From assembly GCF_014649375.1 (NCBI RefSeq), contig NZ_BMSX01000014.1, positions 62,001 to 126,000 on the forward strand: DNA of 64,000 nucleotides, written 5' to 3'. Below, one piece after another: positions 8,394 to 17,081 of the stretch; position 1 is the stretch's first letter; each line of letters starts with the position of its first letter. The notes under the pieces are model-generated. The model searched no databases. It saw only the letters and a program-made list of their open reading frames with translations, and had not been told where the DNA came from. A program made the translations under genes and the position numbers. This DNA comes from Streptomyces aurantiogriseus (GTDB lineage Bacteria; Actinomycetota; Actinomycetes; Streptomycetales; Streptomycetaceae).

Positions 8394-9749
8394 TCACTCG
8401 GACGTCGCGTCCTCCTGCCGCCACCTCCATCGCGCGATCCCGTCCACCCGGTGGTCGTGGGCGAAGGCGTCGGCGTCGAGCGGGCCCACCCGCTCGACGG
8501 CCTCGGCGGTGCGCGGATCGTCGCGCCGGACCAGACCGTAGGCGGCCTCCAGGCGGACCTGTTGCTCGTCGTCGCCGGACAGCGCCGCCAGGGCGTCGGC
8601 GACGGCGGGCGCGGGGTCACGGGAGCGGGCCAGTTCCGCCGCGGCGTCCCAGCGCACCTCGGCATCCGGGTCCTCGACCAGCAGGACCAGCGTCCGGGTG
8701 ATCTCCGGGAGGAGTTCCTCGTCCCGGTCGCCCGCCGCGCACGCCGTGACCCGTACTCCGGCGTCCGGATCGCCGATGAGCGTGCGCAGCGCGGCCCGGC
8801 CTGCCGGCGTGAGGGGGGTGTCCTGCGAGGTGAGCAGGTAGGGCACTTCGCGCCGTACCCGGGGGTCGGGGTGGCCCGCATGACGGAGGGCGACGGCCTC
8901 CTGGGCGGGGTGCTCGTAGTGGGCGAAGGCGTCGAGGAGCTTCGTGAGCAGCTCGCCGTCCGCCTCCTCGGCCGTCCAGGTGGCCAGGAGTTCGCTCTCC
9001 TTCTTCTCGTAGTAGCTGTGGCCGCTCCACACGAACAGCCGCATCCGGAGGTAGTCCGCCACGAACCGGCGGTGTACGGGGTCGGGGTGGTGGCGGTGAG
9101 CCACGACGGCCGACCAGGTCTCGTAGCTCCGGCGCTCGACGAGGGTCCAGGAGGCCGCCGACCAGTCGACATGGTCCTCGTCGGCGTGCCGGACGGCGCG
9201 GGCGATCAGCTCGTCGACGGGCGTGAGGATGCGGAAGGCCCACTCCAGCGAGGTCAGGATGGCCGCGTGCCCGTCCCTCACGACGAGCCCGCCGAGCGAG
9301 ACCTGGTCGACGTGATCGATCTCGTTGTCCTGGACCCGGACCGTCGTGGCGGGGCCCGGCGCGCCCGTCCTGCGCCGCAACTCCTCGGCCGCGCCGGTCT
9401 CGTACCAGCTCCGGGCCAGGGCGAGCAGCCGTTGGCGGGCGCTTTCCGGGAGCCGCAGCCGGGGCTCGCGGCCCAGCACCGCGCCGAAGACCGCCGGGGA
9501 ACCGCCGTCGATGGCACGCCACAGCGGAGTGGTCCCGTCCGGCAGCACCCGGTCGGGGTCGGCTCCACCCTCCACCAGCGTCTCGGCGACCGGCTTGTCG
9601 TACGCCGCCACCGCCCGGCACAGCACCGGCAGCCCGTCCGCGTCCAGGGTGTCCGGGGCCGCGCCCCTCTCCAACAGGGCCTGCACCTCCTCCGCGTCCC
9701 CCTCCCGGACCGCCGACACCAGCCGACCGTCGAGTCCCCCCTCGGCCAC
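8394..9749 (-). CDS. Ankyrin-repeat / HEAT-repeat protein
   Basis: A 451-residue soluble protein from GTG 9749, preceded by GGGAGG. Residues about 10-100 hold ankyrin repeats (LVSAVREGDAEEVQALLERG; GTTPLWRAIDGG). The middle is a unique domain. The C-terminal 200 residues are HEAT-like helical repeats with spaced DPDAxVR units (GDPDAGVRVTACAAGD; EDPDAEVRWDAAAELA). Both repeat types make protein-binding surfaces and no enzyme motif is present, so the role is probably scaffolding or inhibition of a partner. Similar proteins occur widely in Streptomyces without a known function. Confidence 0.7.
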   Translation of the reverse strand: MAEGGLDGRLVSAVREGDAEEVQALLERGAAPDTLDADGLPVLCRAVAAYDKPVAETLVEGGADPDRVLPDGTTPLWRAIDGGSPAVFGAVLGREPRLRLPESARQRLLALARSWYETGAAEELRRRTGAPGPATTVRVQDNEIDHVDQVSLGGLVVRDGHAAILTSLEWAFRILTPVDELIARAVRHADEDHVDWSAASWTLVERRSYETWSAVVAHRHHPDPVHRRFVADYLRMRLFVWSGHSYYEKKESELLATWTAEEADGELLTKLLDAFAHYEHPAQEAVALRHAGHPDPRVRREVPYLLTSQDTPLTPAGRAALRTLIGDPDAGVRVTACAAGDRDEELLPEITRTLVLLVEDPDAEVRWDAAAELARSRDPAPAVADALAALSGDDEQQVRLEAAYGLVRRDDPRTAEAVERVGPLDADAFAHDHRVDGIARWRWRQEDATSE

Positions 9750-10214
9750 GCACCGCCCCCTCCCGTGATCCACACCTGCCCGAGAGCCTACGGCGCCGCA
9801 GTCGCCGGCGTTGCTGCCCTTGACCGCGCAGAAGTCGAGCCCGACGCACCGCATCCAGGCGGGTGACCACCACGGACGCCCGCTGCGTCGATCCGCTGAC
9901 CGGGCGCTCCCCCTCGAGGACCAGGAGCATGTACGCCCTCGACCGTGCCCTCGACGACCTGCAGCCGGGACGCCTCGCGACTGTCGTCGTGCGGGTAGCG
10001 GTGAAGAACACCTGCTCCGCGGTGGTGCCGAAGCCGGGCGCCATGGGATGCCGCGGAGGAAGGCCCTGCACACCGGGGCCATGCCCGCGGGCCCTACGGT
10101 CGTGTGCGGGTGACCGTTCGTGCCCCGCCGGTCGCCCTGGGTTGATTGAATGGGACCGCTTCACGGAATATGCCGATGGCCTTCACAACTGGGCCACTCT
10201 CGAAGGGCGTTGGC
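9750..10214. other. 465-base gap before the LAL regulator, no confident gene
   Basis: All six frames give Arg/Pro/Ser-rich translations typical of antisense shadows. One minus-strand stretch (about 9840-10035) reads LVLEGERPVSGSTQR and VVVTRLDAV, which could be the relic of a gene, but I recognise no family. No clear promoter, terminator or RNA gene was seen. Confidence 0.35.
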
Positions 10215-12959
10215 GTGATCCTCAGAGGGCGGGTCCGGGAACGGGAGCGGCTCGACGGTCTGGTCGCCGCGCTGCGCGAGGGCCTCAGCGGTGCGGTCCT
10301 GCTGCGCGGTGACGCCGGGATCGGCAAGACGGCCCTCCTCGACCACGCGGTCGCGCAGGCCGCCGATCTGCGGGTGCTGCGGGTCGCGGGGGTGGACGCG
10401 GAGTCCGGTTTCCCGTTCGCCGCGCTGCACCGGCTGCTCGTACCGCTCCTGGACGGTCTGAAGGAACCCGGTGTGCTGCCCCCGCCGCAGCACGCGGCGC
10501 TGCGGGTCGCCTGCGGACTGACCGACGGCCCGCCCGCCGACCGCTTCCTGGTGGGTCTCGCCACGCTCACGCTGCTGGCGGAGACCGCGAAACGGCGACC
10601 CGTGCTGGTGTGCGTCGACGACGTCCAGTGGGTCGACGAGGAGTCGCTGGGCGCGCTCGCGTTCGTGGCGCGCCGGGTGCACGCGGAGGGCGTCGGACTG
10701 CTGTTCGCGGCGCGCTCCGGCTTCGAGGTGCCGGCGGGGATCGCCGTGACCGATGTGGCCGGGCTCGAGGAGACGTTCGCGCTGGAGCTGCTGCGGGAGG
10801 CGGTCGCGGGGCCGCTCGACGCGCGCGTGGCGGCGCGGATCGTGGCGGCGACGGCCGGGAACCCCCTGGCGCTGGCCGACCTCGGACAGGAGCTGACGGC
10901 CGAACAGTTGTCGGGCGGCCTCGCGCTGCCCGAACCGCTGCCGCTGGGCAGCCGTCTGGAGGCGCACTACCTCCAGCGGGTCCGCGAGCTGCCCACGGCC
11001 ACACAGGAGTGGCTGCTCCTCGCCGCCACCGAGCCCGGTGGCGACCTCGGCTATATCACGCGCGCGGGGCGGCTGCTCGGCTTCGGCCCCGAGGTGTCGG
11101 CCGCGGCCGAGCACGCACGGCTCGTGGTGCTGCGCGCCCACGCCGTCTTCCGGCACCCGCTGGTGCGCTCCGCGGTGTACGGCGGCGCGACCAGCGTCGA
11201 ACGCAGGCGGGCGCACGGGGTGCTGGCCCGGGTCACCGACCGTCCCGCCGACACCGACCGGCGGGCCTGGCACCGGGCGGCGGCCGCGCTGGGCCCGGAC
11301 GCGCGGGTCGCCGAGGAGGTGGAGCGGGCGGCCGACCAGGCGGGGGCGCGGGGTGGTTACGCGGGCCGGGCGACGTTCCTGACGCGCGCGGCGGAGCTGA
11401 CGCCCGTGGGCGAGGTGCGGGCCGGACGGCTGCTGGCGGCGGCGGAGGCGGCCTTCACCGCCGGGGCGCCGCTGCAGGCCAGAACGCTGTTGGACACCGT
11501 CGACACCGACCTGCTCGACGGCGTCGGCCGGGGCCGGGCCCTGCTCCTGCGGTCCGGGACGCTGAACGGCCTGGGCGAGCCCGACTCCCACGCCGACGCC
11601 GCGGCGCTGTGCCTGGCAGCCGCGGCCGCCTCGGCGCAGCAGTCCCCGGAGTTCGCTCGTGAGGCGCTGCTGCGTGCCACCCAGTGGGCCCTGCTCGCAC
11701 GGCACCGGGCCCCGCACCGCACGGTCGCGGAGATCGCCAAGGCGGTCCTGGTCCGTTCCCCCGTGGCCGGCCCGCCCACCTCGGTCGACCGCCTGCTGCA
11801 CGGCTTCGCCGTCCTCGCCTCCGACGGCTATGAGCAGGCCGTCCCCCACCTGCGCGAGGCTCTCCACGCGCTGCTGGACCCGCAGACCACCGACGACGAG
11901 TTCCTGCGGGGCTATCAGGTCGGCGTCTGGTTCACCACCACCCTCTGGGACCACGAGGCGCGCACCGCCCTGCTCCGGCGTGCCGATGGCATCGCCCGTC
12001 GGACCGGCTCCCTCTGGCACCTCAACGTGATCCTTTTCTCCGCCGCCATGGCCGAGACCACCCTCGGTGCCCTGGCCGCCGCCGACACCCTCGTGGCGGA
12101 GGACCAGCAGATCCGTGCGGCGATGGGCGCGACGAGCACGCAATGGGACATGTACCGGCACCCGGAGCTGCTCGCCTGGCACGGGGACGACGATGCCGGT
12201 GCCGTGCTGCGCCGTGCCATGGAGGCGGCCACGGTCCTCGGCAACGGCGCGATGGAGTCCATCGCCCGGATCGGCATGGTGATCGTGGCGCTGGGGCGCG
12301 GCGACTACGCCGAGGCCCGCCCTCTCGCCCACGAGGTGATCGAGCAGGACGTACTCGGCGTGGACTCCCGGGTACTCCCCTGTCTGATCGAGGCGGCCGT
12401 CCGCTGCGGCGACCGGGTCCTGGCCGCCGCCGCTCTGCGGACCCTGGAGTCCCGGGCGACGGCGACCGGCACCCCGTGGGCACGGGGCCTCCTGGCCCGC
12501 TCGCAGGCCCTCCTCGCTCCGGCGAGCGACGCCGAGCCGCTGTACCGCCGGGCGCTGGAGCTGCTGTCCGGGACACCGACCCGCTCGGACCTCGCCGTCG
12601 CCCACCTTCTCTACGGTGAGTGGCTGCGCCGCCGCAAGCGCCGACGGGACGCCCGTGAGCAGCTGCGTACGGCGGTGGCGCTGTTCGACGCGATGGGCGC
12701 CGCCGGGTTCGCGGCCCGGGGCGCCCGGGAGCTGGCCGCGACCGGCGAGCACCCCCGCCGCGCGACGGCCGGCCCCCCGAACGCGCTGACCCCGCAGGAA
12801 CTCGCCATCGCCCGCCTCGCCAAAGGCGGCGCGACCAACGCCGAGATAGCGGCCCAGCTGTTCATCAGCGCGAGCACCGTCGACTACCACCTCCGCAAGG
12901 TCTTCCGGAAGCTCGACGTGACCTCCCGGCGGCAGTTGGCGCGCTCTCCCGAGCTCTGA
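10215..12959 (+). CDS. LAL-type LuxR-family transcriptional regulator with AAA ATPase domain
   Basis: A 914-residue STAND/LAL regulator. The protein opens with LRGRVRERERLDGLVAAL, then Walker A GDAGIGKTALL (about 32-42) and Walker B VLVCVDDVQWVDEESLGAL. A long TPR-like helical middle follows. The C-terminal LuxR helix-turn-helix is LTPQELAIARLAKGGATNAE to STVDYHLRKVFRKLDV (about 860-912). These proteins use ATP-driven assembly to activate nearby genes, as MalT does. The start is uncertain: GTG 10215 with GAAGGG upstream fits family members that begin right at this motif; ATG 10176 and TTG 10146 are in frame. The run of hydrolase genes downstream in the same direction is a likely target set. 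Confidence 0.88.
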   Translation: MILRGRVRERERLDGLVAALREGLSGAVLLRGDAGIGKTALLDHAVAQAADLRVLRVAGVDAESGFPFAALHRLLVPLLDGLKEPGVLPPPQHAALRVACGLTDGPPADRFLVGLATLTLLAETAKRRPVLVCVDDVQWVDEESLGALAFVARRVHAEGVGLLFAARSGFEVPAGIAVTDVAGLEETFALELLREAVAGPLDARVAARIVAATAGNPLALADLGQELTAEQLSGGLALPEPLPLGSRLEAHYLQRVRELPTATQEWLLLAATEPGGDLGYITRAGRLLGFGPEVSAAAEHARLVVLRAHAVFRHPLVRSAVYGGATSVERRRAHGVLARVTDRPADTDRRAWHRAAAALGPDARVAEEVERAADQAGARGGYAGRATFLTRAAELTPVGEVRAGRLLAAAEAAFTAGAPLQARTLLDTVDTDLLDGVGRGRALLLRSGTLNGLGEPDSHADAAALCLAAAAASAQQSPEFAREALLRATQWALLARHRAPHRTVAEIAKAVLVRSPVAGPPTSVDRLLHGFAVLASDGYEQAVPHLREALHALLDPQTTDDEFLRGYQVGVWFTTTLWDHEARTALLRRADGIARRTGSLWHLNVILFSAAMAETTLGALAAADTLVAEDQQIRAAMGATSTQWDMYRHPELLAWHGDDDAGAVLRRAMEAATVLGNGAMESIARIGMVIVALGRGDYAEARPLAHEVIEQDVLGVDSRVLPCLIEAAVRCGDRVLAAAALRTLESRATATGTPWARGLLARSQALLAPASDAEPLYRRALELLSGTPTRSDLAVAHLLYGEWLRRRKRRRDAREQLRTAVALFDAMGAAGFAARGARELAATGEHPRRATAGPPNALTPQELAIARLAKGGATNAEIAAQLFISASTVDYHLRKVFRKLDVTSRRQLARSPEL

Positions 12960-13056
12960 ACCCGGGTCACGACTACGCGCCGCACGGGATACGGGCGGTC
13001 CGCCCCCGGACGAGGATCGGCCCATCGGACCACGTCCCGCAGACGGGAGCACCACC

Positions 13057-13881
13057 ATGCCGTACGTCACCACGGCCGACGGCGCCGAGATCTTCTACAA
13101 GGACTGGGGCACCGGCCGCCCTGTCGTCCTCAGTCACGGCTGGCCGCTGAACTCCGACAGCTGGGAGGCCCAGCAGCTCTTCCTCGCCTCGAACGGCTAC
13201 CGCGCGATCGCCCACGACCGGCGTGGCCACGGCCGCTCGACGCAGACCTGGCACGGCAACGAGATGAACACCTACGCCGACGACCTGGCCACTCTGATCG
13301 AGACGCTGGACCTGCGCGACCTGACCCTGGTCGGGTTCTCGACGGGCGGCGGTGAGGTCGCCCGCTACGTCGGCCGGCACGGTACCGCGCGGGTCGCGCA
13401 GGTCGTGCTCGTCTCCGCTGTGCCGCCGTTCATGCTCCGGACCGACGACAACCCGGGTGGGGTGCCCGGCGAGGTGTTCGACGCGATCCGTGCCGGTTCG
13501 CTGGCGGACCGGTCGCAGTTGTACCGGGACCTCGCCGACGGGCCGTTCTTCGGGCACAACCGGCCGGGGGCGGGCGTCTCGCAGGGCGTCCGGGACGCCT
13601 TCTGGCGGCAGGGGCTGCAGGCCGGGCACCGGGGCGCCTACGAGTGCGTCGCCGCGTTCTCCGCCACCGACTTCCGCGCCGACCTGGACGCGATCGACGT
13701 GCCCACGCTGGTGGTGCACGGCGACGACGACCAGGTCGTGCCGTTCGAGGTGGGCGGTCAGGCGTCGGCGGCCCGGATCAAGAACGCGACGCTGAAGGTC
13801 TATCCGGGTGCCCCGCACGGCATCACGGACACCCACAAGGAGCAGCTCGGCGCGGATCTCCTGGAGTTCCTCAACTCATGA
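13057..13881 (+). CDS. Alpha/beta hydrolase, non-haem chloroperoxidase-like
   Basis: A 274-residue hydrolase of the cofactor-free haloperoxidase/arylesterase group. The opening TTADGAEIFYKDWGTGRPVV and LSHGWPLNSDSWE (oxyanion loop) are typical. The triad is S95 (GFSTGGGEVARYVG), D224 or D225 (HGDDDQVVPFE) and H254 (GAPHGI). Cytosolic, with no signal peptide. Such enzymes hydrolyse esters or make peracids; halogenation is a side activity. The RBS is GGGAG before ATG 13057. It starts about 100 bases after the LAL regulator and heads a set of three unrelated-sequence hydrolases in tandem. Confidence 0.9.
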   Translation: MPYVTTADGAEIFYKDWGTGRPVVLSHGWPLNSDSWEAQQLFLASNGYRAIAHDRRGHGRSTQTWHGNEMNTYADDLATLIETLDLRDLTLVGFSTGGGEVARYVGRHGTARVAQVVLVSAVPPFMLRTDDNPGGVPGEVFDAIRAGSLADRSQLYRDLADGPFFGHNRPGAGVSQGVRDAFWRQGLQAGHRGAYECVAAFSATDFRADLDAIDVPTLVVHGDDDQVVPFEVGGQASAARIKNATLKVYPGAPHGITDTHKEQLGADLLEFLNS

Positions 13882-13934
13882 ATGAAGCTCTCTTCCTGAC
13901 GTCTCATCAACGAAACTGAAAGGAATTCCCTCCG

Positions 13935-14756
13935 ATGGAAGCCACCTCCCGTCGCCGTGTCCTCGGCGGCATGCTCGCGGCCGGCGCGGTCACCCTCGGC
14001 GCGACCGGCCCGGCGTCCGCCACCGGCGGCAAGGGCGCCAGACCGACCGTCGTGCTCGTGCACGGCGTCTTCGCCGACGCCTCCGGCTGGAGCGCCGTCA
14101 CCGCCTCCCTGCTGGACGCCGGCTACGAGGTGATCGCCCCGGCCAACCCGCTGCGGGACTTGGCGGGCGACTCGGCCTACGTCGGCAGCGTCGTCGACTC
14201 CGTCCCCGGGCCGGTCATCCTCGTCGGCCACTCCTACGGCGGCGAGGTCATCACCAACGCCGCCCGCGGGCGCGCGAACGTCAAGGCGCTGGTGTACGCG
14301 GCCGCCTTCGCGCCCGACCAGGGAGAGACCGCGCTGCACCTGGCCGAGAAGTTCCCCGGCAGCCAGTTGCCGGGCGCGCTCATCGCCCGCGACTACCCCG
14401 TGCCCGACGGGAGCCCGGACCCCGGGCAGGACGGATACATCGACCCGGCGAAGTTCCACGACGTGTTCGCCCAGGACCTGCCCAGGTCCACGACGAGGAT
14501 CATGGCGACCGCCCAACGCCCCGGCAGCTTCGGCGGACTGGGGAGCCCGAGCGGCGTCCCGGCCTGGAAGAGCCTGCCGTCCTGGTATGTCGTCGCGACC
14601 GCCGACCGGGTCATCCCGCCCGCCGTCCAGCGCTTCATGGCCCGCCGGGCCGGCAGCCACACGGTCGAGGTCAGGGGAGCCTCGCACGTGGTGATGATGT
14701 CGCACCCGGGCGCCGTGGTCCGGCAGATACGGGCCGCCGACCGCGCGACCCGCTGA
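13935..14756 (+). CDS. Exported alpha/beta hydrolase (Tat signal)
   Basis: A 273-residue hydrolase with a twin-arginine leader (SRRRVLGGMLAAGAVTLG, cleavage near ASA-TGG). The core has LVHGVFADASGWS and the nucleophile elbow GHSYGGEVI. The C-terminal aspartate (VVATADRVIPP) and histidine (GASHVVMMSHPG) complete the triad. It belongs to the esterase/EstC-like group often annotated as alpha/beta hydrolase of 230-270 residues. Export by Tat suggests an extracellular or cell-wall ester substrate. It lies 53 bases after the chloroperoxidase-like gene and 27 before the next hydrolase, consistent with one operon. Confidence 0.88.
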   Translation: MEATSRRRVLGGMLAAGAVTLGATGPASATGGKGARPTVVLVHGVFADASGWSAVTASLLDAGYEVIAPANPLRDLAGDSAYVGSVVDSVPGPVILVGHSYGGEVITNAARGRANVKALVYAAAFAPDQGETALHLAEKFPGSQLPGALIARDYPVPDGSPDPGQDGYIDPAKFHDVFAQDLPRSTTRIMATAQRPGSFGGLGSPSGVPAWKSLPSWYVVATADRVIPPAVQRFMARRAGSHTVEVRGASHVVMMSHPGAVVRQIRAADRATR

Positions 14757-14783
14757 CCCCTCGCGCTCCGGAAAGGAGCAGTC

Positions 14784-15581
14784 ATGAGCACTCCGGACAC
14801 CATCGTCCTGATCCACGGCTTCTGGGTGACACCCCGGAGCTGGGAACACTGGATCGCCCACTACGAGAAGCGCGGCTTCCGCGTGCTGGCGCCCGCGTAC
14901 CCCGGCTTCGAGGTGGAGGTCGAGTCGCTCAACGCCGACCCGACGCCCGTCGAACAGGTCACCGTCCCGCAGATCGTCGAGAGCCTGGAGTCCCTGGTCC
15001 GCGGCCTGGAGAAGCCGCCGGTGCTCATCGGGCACTCCGCGGGAGGCGTGTTCGTCCAGTTGCTGCTCGACCGCGGGCACGGCGCGGCGGGCGTGGCGAT
15101 CAACTCGGCGCCCACCGAGGGCGTCGCCGTCCTCCCGCTGACCCAGGTCAAGGCGGCCTTCCCGGTCCTGAAGAACCCCGCCAACCGGCACCGCGCCGTC
15201 GGCCTGAACTTCGACCAGTGGCACTACGCCTTCACCAACACCTTCCCGCTGGACGAGTCGAAGGCGCTGTACGAGCGGTACGCGATCCCCGCCTCCGGGA
15301 GCATCTTCTTCGACAGCGCCCTGGCCACCCTGCGCCCCGGCCACCAGAGCACGTACGTCGACTACCACAACGACGATCGGGCGCCGCTGCTGTTCGTCGC
15401 GGGCGAGAAGGACCATCTGATGCCGCCCAAGGTGCAGCAGTCCAACGCCAGGCACTATAAGTCGAACACCGTGACCGAGATCAGGGAGTTCCCGGGCCGG
15501 CCCCATCTGCTGCCGGCGGCGCCCGGCTGGGAGGAAGTCGCCGACTACGCCCTGGACTGGGCGCTGGCGCAGGCGAAGTAG
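14784..15581 (+). CDS. Alpha/beta hydrolase
   Basis: A 265-residue cytosolic hydrolase. LIHGFWVTPRSWEHW opens the fold, GHSAGGVFVQLL is the nucleophile elbow, LLFVAGEKDHLMPP supplies the acidic residue and PGRPHLLPAAPGW the histidine. A family match to lysophospholipase-like hydrolases is likely, but the substrate cannot be told. AAAGGAG precedes ATG 14784. Third in a tandem set after the LAL regulator; the strong hairpin at 15590-15619 right after the stop may end the transcript or reduce expression of the next gene. Confidence 0.87.
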   Translation: MSTPDTIVLIHGFWVTPRSWEHWIAHYEKRGFRVLAPAYPGFEVEVESLNADPTPVEQVTVPQIVESLESLVRGLEKPPVLIGHSAGGVFVQLLLDRGHGAAGVAINSAPTEGVAVLPLTQVKAAFPVLKNPANRHRAVGLNFDQWHYAFTNTFPLDESKALYERYAIPASGSIFFDSALATLRPGHQSTYVDYHNDDRAPLLFVAGEKDHLMPPKVQQSNARHYKSNTVTEIREFPGRPHLLPAAPGWEEVADYALDWALAQAK

Positions 15582-15589
15582 GCCGTACG

Positions 15590-15619
15590 TCCGGGGGCGG
15601 GCGCGCGCCCGCCCCCGGA
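15590..15619. terminator. Perfect 30-bp palindrome, hairpin after hydrolase gene
   Basis: Two perfect 15-base arms (TCCGGGGGCGGGCGC and its complement) meet with no spacer, 8 bases after the stop at 15581. There is no T-run, as is common for Streptomyces terminators. It may act as a terminator or a 3' end stabiliser. Confidence 0.55.
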
Positions 15620-15641
15620 ACCTGCCGGAAGGGATCCCCGC

Positions 15642-16433
15642 ATGACCGAGGTCCGTGTCACCCATGTCGGGGGCCCGACCACCCTGATCGAGGCGGCCGG
15701 ATGGCGGCTGCTGACCGACCCGACCTTCGACCCGCCCGGCCGCCGCTACGCCTTCGGCTGGGGCACCTCGTCCCGCAAGACGGCCGGGCCGGCCCTCGGC
15801 AGCGACCAACTGGGCCCCGTCGACGCTGTGTTGCTCACCCACGACCACCACGCCGACAACCTCGACACGGCCGGGCGGGCCCTGCTGCCGTCGGCGGGGA
15901 TCGTGCTGACGACTGTGTCCGGGGCCGGCCGGCTCGGCGGCAACGCACGGGGGCTCGCGCCGTGGGCGACGTGGCGTCTGGAGTCCCCCGGCCGCCCGGC
16001 GATCGAGGTCACCGCCACCCCCGCCCGCCATGGCCCCCCGCTGTCGAAGCCGCTGGTCGGTGACGTGACCGGGTTCGCGCTGCGCTGGGCGGGCCAGCGG
16101 CACGGCGTCCTGTGGATCTCCGGGGACACCGTCCTGTACGCCGGTGTCCGCGAGGTGGCCCGCCGCCTCGCCGTGGGCACGGCCCTGCTGCACCTGGGCG
16201 GAGTGGGTTTCCCGATCACCGGTCCCGTCCGCTACACGCTGACGGCGTCCCGGGCGGTGGAACTGTGCCGGATCCTGCGCCCGCACACCGTGCTGCCGGT
16301 GCACTACGAGGGCTGGTCGCATTTCCGGGAGGGCCGCCGCACGGTCGAGGCCCGGCTGGCGAAGGCACCCGACGGCCTCCGCGACCGTTTCCGGTGGCCG
16401 GCTCCCGGCACGGCCACCGAGGTCACCGTCTGA
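15642..16433 (+). CDS. MBL-fold metal-dependent hydrolase
   Basis: A 263-residue metallo-beta-lactamase-fold protein of the UlaG-like type. The metal motif is THDHHADNLD (66-75), a variant of the usual HxHxDH; later ligands are in TPARHGPP, WISGDTVLY and LPVHYEGW. Family members hydrolyse lactones, phosphodiesters or similar bonds. The start ATG is preceded by GGAAGGG. It follows the three hydrolases in the same direction, behind the hairpin at 15590, and its stop is 15 bases from the convergent flavoprotein gene. Confidence 0.85.
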   Translation: MTEVRVTHVGGPTTLIEAAGWRLLTDPTFDPPGRRYAFGWGTSSRKTAGPALGSDQLGPVDAVLLTHDHHADNLDTAGRALLPSAGIVLTTVSGAGRLGGNARGLAPWATWRLESPGRPAIEVTATPARHGPPLSKPLVGDVTGFALRWAGQRHGVLWISGDTVLYAGVREVARRLAVGTALLHLGGVGFPITGPVRYTLTASRAVELCRILRPHTVLPVHYEGWSHFREGRRTVEARLAKAPDGLRDRFRWPAPGTATEVTV

Positions 16434-16448
16434 CTCACTCGATCCGGC

Positions 16449-16964
16449 TCACTCGACGAGGTCCAGCGCCCGCTCCCACGCGAACTCCTCCCCCTCCGCG
16501 CCGGCGTACGGATATCCGAACCGCACGCCCATCCCGCGCAGCCGTATCAGGCTGTCGTTGTAGGCGGGGTGCGCGGCCAGGGCGTCGGACACGCAGGGCA
16601 GGACGGCGATGGGGACGCCGAGACCGGACACCTCGCACAGGGTGCCCAGGGCGAGGGTGTCGGCGATACCGGCCGCCCACTTGTTGATGGTGTTGAAGGT
16701 GGCCGGGGCGACGACGACCGCGTCGGGTTCCGGGAAGGGCCGCGGGTCGCCCGGGCGCCGCCAGGCGGAGCGGATCGGGCGGCCGGTCTGGGCCTCGACG
16801 GCGGCGGTGTCGAAGAAGCCGTTCATGGCGAGGGGTGTGGCGATGACACCGACATGCCACTCCCGCTCCTGGGCGGCGGTGATCAGTTTGCCGACGTCCG
16901 CCGCGATGCCGGCGGCGCAGACGACGACGTAGAGGAAGGGCGGCTTCTCGTCCTGTTCGGTCAC
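16449..16964 (-). CDS. Flavoprotein (Dfp/PPC-decarboxylase-like FMN-binding family)
   Basis: A 171-residue flavodoxin-like protein of the HFCD superfamily. VVVCAAGIAADVGKLITAA gives the N-terminal phosphate loop and VVVAPATFNTINKWAAGIAD is the typical PxTxNTxxK-type signature that binds FMN and the substrate. Enzymes of the superfamily decarboxylate cysteine-containing molecules, such as phosphopantothenoylcysteine or peptide C-termini. Here no lanthipeptide precursor is adjacent, so a stand-alone small-molecule role is more likely. It converges with the MBL gene. Confidence 0.8.
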   Translation of the reverse strand: MTEQDEKPPFLYVVVCAAGIAADVGKLITAAQEREWHVGVIATPLAMNGFFDTAAVEAQTGRPIRSAWRRPGDPRPFPEPDAVVVAPATFNTINKWAAGIADTLALGTLCEVSGLGVPIAVLPCVSDALAAHPAYNDSLIRLRGMGVRFGYPYAGAEGEEFAWERALDLVE

Positions 16965-17081
16965 GCGGGAACCCTACTCAGAAGGGGGCTCGGTTCGGGC
17001 CTCCGCGCCTCAGGGATGCGGAGCCTCCGTTTCCGTTTTGCGCCGTTGAACACAGAAAAGGAACGGCACGTCAGGAAGGGT

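Noticed and set aside
7238..9172. 644-residue minus-strand frame spanning AKR and HEAT genes
   Set aside because: It runs through two proven genes in the wrong frame and is low in hydrophobic residues.
9863..10312. 149-residue plus frame before the LAL gene
   Set aside because: No ribosome site, Arg/Pro/Cys-rich tail and no recognisable fold.
10161..13073. 970-residue minus-strand frame opposite the LAL regulator
   Set aside because: Its translation is Gly/Gln/Arg/His-rich without motifs; the plus strand has Walker and LuxR motifs.
13800..16322. 840-residue minus-strand frame opposite the hydrolase cluster
   Set aside because: The plus strand holds four enzymes with intact catalytic motifs.
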